Positions 29,645 to 35,456 of a stretch of DNA of 35,456 nucleotides are shown here, in pieces; the first letter of the stretch is position 1; the number at the start of each line of letters is the position of its first letter. This DNA comes from an uncultured Caryophanales bacterium (GTDB lineage: Bacteria > Bacillota_I > Bacilli_A > RF39 > UBA660), in NCBI GenBank assembly GCA_946628005.1, contig CAMOWA010000014.1, positions 1-35,456 of the forward strand. Reading direction: 5' to 3'. The notes beneath the pieces were generated by a model, which worked only from the letters and a program-made list of their open reading frames with translations, had not been told where the DNA came from and made no database searches. Made by a program: the position numbers and the translations under genes.

Positions 29645-30889
29645 ATGAAAAGATATTTAAGTAATTTTGAACTAACAGAAGAGTTTGTAAGAAAATCTGT
29701 TTTTGATTGTTTAGGTGGATCACCTACAAGAAAATCAAGATGGAAAGAAAAGAAAACCATCTTTTTTCTTGCAGAATATTTAATGAAGTGGGAATATCAG
29801 CATAATTTTAGAGAAGTATCTAATATTAAGACAATTGGATATCGGTTATATAATTATGCAATTAACAATAAAGAAAGGCTTTATCCATTAGTTAATTATA
29901 TTGCTCATGAAATGTATTTAGAAATCAAAAATAGATCTATTAGATTAAGAAAAATTAATTATAATACTATAATTGATAAAGGATCTAAAAAGACTCGTGT
30001 AATAGGCTCTGCTAGCATGAAACAACAATGTTATGATTATGTAGTAGTAAATGCATTAAAAGAGATGTTTGATGCTAAAATAGGCCATTATCAATGTGCT
30101 AGTCTTCCAAACAAAGGTCAGTTATTTGGAAAGCAAGCTATTGAGTCCTGGATTCGGACTAATCCTAAAAAGTGTACATGGTTTTTCAAAGGCGATGTTA
30201 AACAGTTTTATCCTAGTGTTAATCACAGGATTGCAAAAAGATTATTAAATAGAGATATCAAAAATAAAGATATACTTTATTTAGCATATACATTAATTGA
30301 TACATATGGAGACGTAGGATTATGTATTGGATCATATTTTTGCCAGTATATGGCTAATTATATAATGTCATATCCTTATCATTATGTTACTGAAATGTTA
30401 TATGTAAATAGACGTGGAAAACGATATAATTTAGTTCACCATGCTTTGTTTTATATGGATGACGTAATTCTTATCGGAAGTAATAAAAAACACGTCAAAA
30501 AGGCTGCTATTGAGCTTGAAAAGTATCTTAATAAATTCTTTGATTTAAAATTAAAACTAGATTATCAATTATTTCCCATTGATAGTAGGCCGATTGATAT
30601 GATGGGATATAAAATATATTCTGATTATACAACTGTTAGAAAAAGAATATTTAAGCCAGCTAATAGGGTTTTCAATCAAGTTAAAGGAAAAGATACAATG
30701 ACATTAGAAGAAGCTCATAAAGTGGTTTCTTATTATGGATATTTTAAATATACCGATAGTTATAAATATAGAAAAAAAGTAAAAATGAGTCGCTCATTAA
30801 GAGTGGCAAAGGAGGTAATATCAAATGAAGCAAAGAATAGCAGAGTTCCCAACAGCACAGGGACCATATCTGTATCAACTGCAATCTGA
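29645..30889 (+). CDS. DGR reverse transcriptase
   Basis: A 414-aa group II/DGR-type reverse transcriptase. Seen motifs: KKTRVIGSASMKQQCYDYVV (116-134, RT1-2 region), KGDVKQFYPSV (182-192, catalytic Asp184), GLCIGSYFCQYMANY (225-239, motif 4), FYMDDVILIG (269-278, Asp272/Asp273), then a lysine-rich thumb. DGR enzymes usually have IG...SQ in motif 4; here Ser is Cys (IGSYFCQ). It copies the template RNA with errors at adenines, and the cDNA replaces the VR. No maturase or endonuclease domain, and no Avd partner gene nearby. The 3' end overlaps the next gene by 65 bp. Longer than the Bordetella enzyme (about 330 aa). Confidence 0.93.
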   Translation: MKRYLSNFELTEEFVRKSVFDCLGGSPTRKSRWKEKKTIFFLAEYLMKWEYQHNFREVSNIKTIGYRLYNYAINNKERLYPLVNYIAHEMYLEIKNRSIRLRKINYNTIIDKGSKKTRVIGSASMKQQCYDYVVVNALKEMFDAKIGHYQCASLPNKGQLFGKQAIESWIRTNPKKCTWFFKGDVKQFYPSVNHRIAKRLLNRDIKNKDILYLAYTLIDTYGDVGLCIGSYFCQYMANYIMSYPYHYVTEMLYVNRRGKRYNLVHHALFYMDDVILIGSNKKHVKKAAIELEKYLNKFFDLKLKLDYQLFPIDSRPIDMMGYKIYSDYTTVRKRIFKPANRVFNQVKGKDTMTLEEAHKVVSYYGYFKYTDSYKYRKKVKMSRSLRVAKEVISNEAKNSRVPNSTGTISVSTAI

Positions 30890-31151
30890 TGGAAGTGCAG
30901 TTGTTTTTATTAGAGAATTTATTCGAGAAGAACATAGAGAAACAGAAGAAGGATCCGAAGAGGTCCTTTTTGTTTACAATGAAAATGAGTTCAGAGTAGA
31001 TTCTAAAGAAATAACAGAAGAGATGATTGCAGCAGATCCATTAAGTTGGCTTACTTATGATGATACAATCCCATCATTTGAAACACAGGTAATAACTGCT
31101 TTAAATGATTTAGGAGAAGTAGTAGGAGAACTATTAGGAGGGATGGTTTAA
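30825..31151 (+). CDS. Hypothetical protein after the RT
   Basis: A 108-aa protein that starts inside the RT gene with a strong AAAGGAGG site. The first half is beta-like (YLYQLQSDGSAVVFIREFIREEHR); the end is helical (FETQVITALNDLGEVVGELLGGMV). It is too acidic and of the wrong composition for Avd, a basic helical-bundle protein of about 125 aa. Genes of this shape are found before CD1375-type genes in tail modules, so it is probably a tail-region protein rather than a DGR part. Confidence 0.65.
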   Translation: MKQRIAEFPTAQGPYLYQLQSDGSAVVFIREFIREEHRETEEGSEEVLFVYNENEFRVDSKEITEEMIAADPLSWLTYDDTIPSFETQVITALNDLGEVVGELLGGMV

Positions 31152-31255
31152 TGGTACAGATATACGTTAAATTAATTAAAGAAGGAAAAAGAACTATTGA
31201 GCAAGTTCCACCAATTTGGAGAGCTGCTGTAGAGGAAGCATTAAAAGAAAGGTAG
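31151..31255 (+). CDS. CD1375-family small protein
   Basis: A 34-aa peptide: QIYVKLIKEGKRTIEQVP, then IWRAAVEEALKER. This matches the short CD1375-type family (xxYxxLIxxGxxTIExVPxxxRxxVxxxL) found next to tail genes in Clostridia phages; its role is unknown. The ATG overlaps the preceding stop codon. Confidence 0.75.
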   Translation: MVQIYVKLIKEGKRTIEQVPPIWRAAVEEALKER

Positions 31256-31262
31256 TGATAAT

Positions 31263-32939
31263 ATGATTAAGCTTTTTTCAGAGACTGATCATATTTTTTC
31301 TTCCAATGGAGATAAAATAATTAGACCTAAAAAAGCCATTATTCACAAAGAGGATAATGGCTCTTTTTATTTAGATATAGAAACAGACTTGTCATATGTA
31401 GAAGATTTAGTAACAAACAAGATATTAGTCTGTCCTACTCCTCAAGGTGAGCAAGCTTTTCGTATTATTAATCCAGAAATATCAAAACATAAAATCAAAA
31501 TTAGAGCTAATCATGTTTTTTATGATTCTAATAATTATTTAATTGAAGATTCATATGTTGTTGACAAAAATTGTAATGATGCATTAGATCATTTAAATAA
31601 TGCAACAAGTGATTTAAGTCCATTTACAACATTATCTAATGTTCCTGGAATTAATTCTTATAGGTGTGTAAGAAGTTCTTTGTTTGAGGCTTTTAATGTG
31701 GTTTTAGAAAGATGGGGAGGACATTTAGTTAGAAATAACTATGATGTACAAATCAGATCATCTATAGGCCAAGATAATGGTGTTACTATTAGATATAAAA
31801 AGAATTTAAAAGATATATCTTCTACAGAAAATTGGGATGATGTTGTTACTAAACTAATGCCAGTTGGTAAAGACGGCTTATTATTACCAGAAAAATATGT
31901 TTTTTCAACAGTACAATATCAAATTCCTTTTACAAAAAAAGTGTCTTTTGAACAAAATGTAAATGAAGATGATTATAAAGATTCCGAAGGAAATATAAAT
32001 GAAGAGGCATACGAAGAAGCTTTGATTATAGATTTGAGAAATCAAGCTCAAATATATGTTAATAATCATTATATACCAAAAATAAACTATACTTTAAAAG
32101 CTAACTTAGAAAAGATAAGTGATGTCGGAGATACAGTTGAAGTAATAGACGAACGTTTAGATATTAATATAATTACTCATTTAATATCTTTTGATTATGA
32201 TGTTATTTCAAAAAAATACATAGAATTAGAATTTGGAAATTTTAAAAAGAAGTTAGATAATTTACGAAATGATATATCTACAACAGTTGATTATAAGGTA
32301 GAAGAATCAACTAATGTATTAAAAGTTGTTTTAAGTGATGAACTAGCAGAAGCAAATAATAAAATATGGTCAGTATTAGGATCTAGTTATGGAATATTTG
32401 AAGGAGATAAATTATTATTTGTTGATACTCTACCTAAAGAGCAAGCTACCAATGTTCTTATGATAAACTCTGGTGGAATAGGATTTTCACAATCAGGGAT
32501 AAATGGGCCTTTCAAAAGTGCCTGGACTATTGATAACAAATTGAACATGGATAAAATCAATGTCATAGGATTAACAGCAGATTTAATAAAAGGTGGGACA
32601 CTAAAATTAGGATCATCTTTAAATCAAAATGGAATTTTAGAAGTATATGATGAAGCAAATAATTTAATTGCTGAATTGAACAAAAATGGCCTTAAAATGT
32701 ATGGTCAAGATAATTCATATATAAAAATTAATAATGAAGTTGGTTTTGCTGGATATGATAGAAATGATAGCAAAATATATTGGGTTGATAGAGATGAATT
32801 TCATCAGAAAAAGTCAGTAATAGAAGAAGAAGTAACAATGTTAAACAGATTTAGATATCTTCCAATAACTACATATGACTCTAACAATCAAATTGATAAC
32901 GTAGGAATGGGGCTTGTTCCAGTTGGGAGTGATGTATAA
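31263..32939 (+). CDS. Tail hub / tail-associated protein (Tal-like)
   Basis: A 558-aa protein of the prophage-tail/Tal (gp27-like hub) kind. The N-terminal 350 residues show NGDKIIRPKKAIIHKEDNGS, LVCPTPQGEQAFRI, KIKIRANHVFYDSNNYLIED and WDDVVTKLMPVGKDGLLLP, the typical hub sequence. The C-terminal part (about 370-558) is a beta-rich structural segment, with no visible lysin domain. It closes the tail tube below Dit. TAG-GTAGTGATA upstream gives only a modest ribosome site (AAAGG at about 31249). The ATG of the next gene overlaps its stop codon. Confidence 0.85.
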   Translation: MIKLFSETDHIFSSNGDKIIRPKKAIIHKEDNGSFYLDIETDLSYVEDLVTNKILVCPTPQGEQAFRIINPEISKHKIKIRANHVFYDSNNYLIEDSYVVDKNCNDALDHLNNATSDLSPFTTLSNVPGINSYRCVRSSLFEAFNVVLERWGGHLVRNNYDVQIRSSIGQDNGVTIRYKKNLKDISSTENWDDVVTKLMPVGKDGLLLPEKYVFSTVQYQIPFTKKVSFEQNVNEDDYKDSEGNINEEAYEEALIIDLRNQAQIYVNNHYIPKINYTLKANLEKISDVGDTVEVIDERLDINIITHLISFDYDVISKKYIELEFGNFKKKLDNLRNDISTTVDYKVEESTNVLKVVLSDELAEANNKIWSVLGSSYGIFEGDKLLFVDTLPKEQATNVLMINSGGIGFSQSGINGPFKSAWTIDNKLNMDKINVIGLTADLIKGGTLKLGSSLNQNGILEVYDEANNLIAELNKNGLKMYGQDNSYIKINNEVGFAGYDRNDSKIYWVDRDEFHQKKSVIEEEVTMLNRFRYLPITTYDSNNQIDNVGMGLVPVGSDV

Positions 32940-34717
32940 TGGCTAATATAACATTAAATGGTAACTGGCAGAATGTTGCTTCTCATCAGATATCTTTGTC
33001 ATCTGGATTTAAATGTACGTTTTATATTGATGCTTATATTGGTAGTCAGGATACTTCAAATAATAAAACACCTGTATACACAAGATTGACATCAGTAGTA
33101 AATTCAGGATCCTGTGCAGGAAGTGGATTTAAATTTGAATTAACAGGTGCTGCTGCTTATGAAGGTGGTAGTGTTTGGACTTTTGAAAATGAAACCATTT
33201 TATCAGGTGGTTTTTGGCAAAATCATAATGATGATGGAACAGCAGAAATTGGTTTATCTGCTCACGTTTATAATAAATATCATGGAATTGACTTTTGGTT
33301 TTCTACATCAGGTAGTGGTAATAGAATATTTTTACCAACTATTCCAAGAGCATCTCAACCATCAATTAACACATGGCCACAAAATACTCCTAATTTTAAT
33401 CTTGAAGATGAAATTACAATCCATATGAATCGTAAATCAAGCGATTTTTTACATGAAGTATATTTTATTTATAATAATGTTGAATATTTGGTTGGAGATG
33501 GAATAAGAGATAATGTTACCTTTGATACATCATTAATTGCAGATAATATTTATGAATTAATTCCAAATGAAAAATATTATGAAAATAATATTAAGGTTAG
33601 GACCTACAAATTGGTAAATGGATCTAAGTCGTATATTAGTTCTGCCAAAACTTGTGCATACAAAGCAAATGTTGTAAATGCAAATCCTACATTTAACCAT
33701 GCATATCAAGATATTAATCCAACGACAGTAGCAATAACAGGTGATAATACAAAAATTATTAGAAATAATTCTCACTTGCAAATATATGTTACTAATACAG
33801 ATTCCAAAAAAGGATCATCTTTAAGCAGTTTAAAAGCAATTATTGATGGAGTTGAGTATGAAGGATCACTTAGAGGTACAGGAGGATCTATTGAAACAGG
33901 AACGTTAAATCTTTCAAGTGATACAACAGCAGAAGTAATTTTGACTGATAGTAGAGGTTTTTCTACTACTCATTCTGTAACTATTAATATTTTAGATTGG
34001 GTAATACCAAATGGTATAATAATTCTGGCTAGGCATGATAATTTCTATTCACAAACAGACATTACAGTTGATGCCAATTATTCTAGTTTAGACAGTTTAA
34101 ACCAGATATCAATAAAAGTTAGATATAAAAAGACATCAGAACAGTCATATTCTAATTATGTTATTCTTAGTGATAACATAACATCTGTTTTAACGTTGGA
34201 TAATGATTATTCATGGGATATTCAAGTTTTAATAGAAGATTTAATTGGAAGTATGACATATAATTTGACACTTGCAAGAGGAATTCCTTTGGTTTTTTAT
34301 AGCAAAAACAAATCTTCTGTCGGAGTCAATTGCTTTCCAAAATATAGTAATAGTTTGGAAGTAAATGGTGTAGATATTTCTAATACCTATTCAACAGATG
34401 AAAGACCAATAGGAACATGGATTGATGGGAAAATCATTTATAGAAAAGTTATTTCTATAGGAGCAGTCGATAGTGGGAATATTAGTGTAGATCACGATAT
34501 TACTAATCTAGGCACTGTAATTAATATTTATGGTATGGGAATCAATACATATAATAACAATACAACACAATATCCTATTCCTAAGGTATCTAATTCTAGT
34601 GCAGACAATCAAATGGGAGTTCAAGTATCATCGTCTCAAATAACTATTTTAAAAGGAAATACAACAACATTCAATGAAGATAGTTTTGTTGTAATAGAAT
34701 ATACAAAATCTAATTAA
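32939..34717 (+). CDS. Minor structural protein, DUF859-like
   Basis: A 592-aa beta-rich tail protein. FWFSTSGSGNRIFLPTIPRA near 111-130 and the C-terminal FYSKNKSSVGVNCFPKYSN fit the DUF859 family of siphovirus structural proteins. Middle regions look like repeated Ig-like or fibronectin-like domains (TVDANYSSLDSLNQISIKVR). It probably forms part of the tail tip, carbohydrate binding or an upper baseplate, and is a second possible receptor-binding protein besides the DGR target. Confidence 0.75.
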   Translation: MANITLNGNWQNVASHQISLSSGFKCTFYIDAYIGSQDTSNNKTPVYTRLTSVVNSGSCAGSGFKFELTGAAAYEGGSVWTFENETILSGGFWQNHNDDGTAEIGLSAHVYNKYHGIDFWFSTSGSGNRIFLPTIPRASQPSINTWPQNTPNFNLEDEITIHMNRKSSDFLHEVYFIYNNVEYLVGDGIRDNVTFDTSLIADNIYELIPNEKYYENNIKVRTYKLVNGSKSYISSAKTCAYKANVVNANPTFNHAYQDINPTTVAITGDNTKIIRNNSHLQIYVTNTDSKKGSSLSSLKAIIDGVEYEGSLRGTGGSIETGTLNLSSDTTAEVILTDSRGFSTTHSVTINILDWVIPNGIIILARHDNFYSQTDITVDANYSSLDSLNQISIKVRYKKTSEQSYSNYVILSDNITSVLTLDNDYSWDIQVLIEDLIGSMTYNLTLARGIPLVFYSKNKSSVGVNCFPKYSNSLEVNGVDISNTYSTDERPIGTWIDGKIIYRKVISIGAVDSGNISVDHDITNLGTVINIYGMGINTYNNNTTQYPIPKVSNSSADNQMGVQVSSSQITILKGNTTTFNEDSFVVIEYTKSN

Positions 34718-34746
34718 TAAAAAATAAAATAATAGGGGAGAAAAAA

Positions 34747-35031
34747 ATGACAATATTACAATTCATTAAAGAGTATTGGGTACAAATAATATTTTTATCA
34801 GGAATATTAGGAAGCTCTTTAGCATTTATAAAAAATTATCGTGAAGCCACAAAATGCTCACTTAGAAACGATATTTTATCGTTTTATTTATTACATAAAG
34901 AAGAGAAAAAAATATCATTATATGAAAAAGAATCAATTATGCTTTCATATGCTATTTATAAAAAATTAAAAGGTAATTCTTTTGTTGATCGTATAGTAGC
35001 AGAAGTAAACACATGGTCAGTAACAAACTAG
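34747..35031 (+). CDS. Membrane protein, holin-like
   Basis: A 94-aa protein. FIKEYWVQIIFLSGILGSSLAF is one transmembrane helix, followed by RNDILSFYLLHKEEKKISLYEKESI and a GNSFVDRIVAEVNTW end. This resembles small phage 'holin-like' proteins whose shared plan is one helix, a gap with a 'LL.....I...Y' helix, and a G-N-(G/S)... end. The main holin/endolysin pair is elsewhere (13181-14433), so this could be an accessory holin. GGGGAG starts it, and a strong terminator follows. Confidence 0.6.
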   Translation: MTILQFIKEYWVQIIFLSGILGSSLAFIKNYREATKCSLRNDILSFYLLHKEEKKISLYEKESIMLSYAIYKKLKGNSFVDRIVAEVNTWSVTN

Positions 35032-35057
35032 GGATTTTTCCCTAGTTTTTTCTTTTT
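35025..35057 (+). terminator. Terminator at the end of the late operon
   Basis: AAACTAGGGA (35025-35034) and TCCCTAGTTT (35039-35048) form a 10-bp stem with a TTTT loop, followed by TTT, C and five T residues. It closes the structural transcript. Confidence 0.92.
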
Positions 35058-35182
35058 GCAAAAAAAATAAAAATAGTACAAATTTGCATTTTTAGACGCA
35101 TTCTTGCACAAAAAACGTAAATATCACGCATTATTTTACAATTTTGCGTATAAAATGTATCTGAATTTTAAAAAATGGTCAT

Positions 35183-35211
35183 TTGCACTTATATTTTTAT
35201 TGTTATATTAT
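35183..35211 (+). promoter_or_regulatory. Promoter of the last small gene
   Basis: TTGCAC (35183-35188), exactly 17 bp, then TATTAT (35206-35211) is a good sigma-A promoter, placing the start near 35218, a few bases before the AAGGAGGGA ribosome site. The gap from 35058 to here is A/T-rich with scattered TTTGCA/ACGCAT repeats, which might be binding sites; no gene is seen there. Confidence 0.7.
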
Positions 35212-35233
35212 ATCGCCGAAAGGAGGGATTATA

Positions 35234-35407
35234 ATGTACCAAACAAGAATACTAAATGAACAAGAAATAGAAGATTTTAATAAAAAGTTCAATACTGATT
35301 ATAAGGTTATACACATAAGGCAAAGAGGTAAAAAATATTTTGCATATCTTGATTGCAGTATAGAAATTTTATTAAGGCAAAAAGAAGCACTAAATTATTT
35401 TATTTAG
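35234..35407 (+). CDS. Stand-alone small gene with own promoter (moron-like)
   Basis: A 57-aa protein (YQTRILNEQEIEDFNKKFNT, YKVIHIRQRGKKYFAYLDCS). The ATG at 35234 follows AAGGAGGGA. It lies between the late terminator and the attP-like site, has its own promoter, and faces the integrase gene end-to-end in the circle. Such isolated genes in prophages are often expressed in the lysogen; excisionase/RDF is another option, since that gene can lie near attP. Its stop codon lies within the terminal repeat. Confidence 0.65.
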   Translation: MYQTRILNEQEIEDFNKKFNTDYKVIHIRQRGKKYFAYLDCSIEILLRQKEALNYFI

Positions 35408-35456
35408 TGTTTTTTCTTTCTATATTATATATGTATACCAAATGACATTGATTGGA
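35402..35456. repeat. Terminal direct repeat, right copy
   Basis: Identical to bases 1-55. Joining 35401 to base 1 gives a continuous sequence in which the 57-aa gene, the attP-like dyad and the convergent integrase gene follow one another without interruption. Confidence 0.9.

Noticed and set aside
30825-31151. Avd accessory protein of the DGR
   Set aside because: The protein is acidic with a beta-like first half, while Avd is a basic four-helix bundle; it also comes after the RT instead of before it.
33147-33428. Plus-strand ORF in a second frame within the DUF859-like gene
   Set aside because: Composition (long runs of L, M, I) is that of an out-of-frame reading of AT-rich DNA, with no ribosome site.
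1-35456. attL/attR of an integrated prophage as the explanation of the 55-bp end repeats
   Set aside because: No host sequence outside the repeats, the repeat length is a typical k-mer overlap, and the complete attP-like dyad forms only when the ends are joined or at the left end.
1-35456. CRISPR arrays, tRNA genes, insertion sequences
   Set aside because: I saw no regular spacer-repeat array, no cloverleaf with a CCA-ready end, and no transposase or terminal inverted repeats of an IS.
1-35456. Alternative genetic code (TGA as Trp) because of the very low GC
   Set aside because: TGA ends several genes at sensible places (for example 6029-6031, 8840-8842, 14984-14986) and Trp is encoded by TGG throughout.

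Overview
The window reads as the complete genome of a temperate, long-tailed (siphovirus-like) phage of a low-GC Gram-positive host (Firmicutes/Bacillota; genus not resolvable by eye). The DNA is very AT-rich. Nearly every gene has a strong GGAGG-type ribosome binding site. TGA is used as a stop, so this is the standard code and not the mycoplasma one. Structural genes belong to HK97-type and Gram-positive siphovirus families. The first and last 55 bases are identical, which fits a circular molecule of 35,401 bp opened at an arbitrary point (a k-mer overlap from assembly), and the attP-like dyad of the serine integrase lies across that junction.

Layout: (1) 1-2445, lysogeny: attP-like dyad, large serine recombinase and XRE repressor on the minus strand, then a multi-operator switch and a Cro-like gene on the plus strand. 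(2) 2460-11987, early region, all plus strand: DnaD-like initiator with an iteron/palindrome cluster inside the gene (probable origin), DnaB-type helicase, NUMOD4/HNH protein, adenine-methyltransferase-like protein, MazG-like NTP hydrolase, a PspA-like coiled-coil protein, a tyrosine recombinase, and many tiny overlapping ORFs of unknown function. (3) 11988-12600, late regulator of the DUF1492/sigma-region-4 type and a terminator. (4) 12671-14433, a 57-bp dyad, an HNH-like gene, holin and endolysin. (5) 14446-14986, tail-assembly chaperone pair G/GT with a frameshift site, far from its usual place. (6) 15000-16501, glycosyltransferase and HNH. (7) 16502-23671, candidate cos region, TerS, TerL, portal, protease, capsid, connectors, tail tube. 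(8) 23749-34717, tape measure, Dit, BppU-like protein, then a diversity-generating retroelement (DGR: target gene with variable repeat, template repeat, reverse transcriptase), two small genes, Tal-like hub protein, DUF859-like protein. (9) 34747-35407, a holin-like membrane protein, terminator, and a stand-alone 57-aa gene with its own promoter.

The most notable system is the DGR. Over 102 aligned positions the variable repeat at the 3' end of the 677-aa tail protein (29105-29206) differs from the template repeat (29318-29419) at 12 sites, all of them adenines in the template, and at none of the other 74 positions. The reverse transcriptase carries YMDD and an unusual IGSYFCQ motif where IG...SQ is the DGR norm. 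No Avd gene is visible; instead there is a roughly 220-nt structured spacer between template and RT, and a TGCTATAAT extended -10 promoter just upstream of the template. The cassette sits between the Dit gene and the Tal gene, which are normally adjacent.

All functions were assigned by reading motifs and gene order, with no database search.
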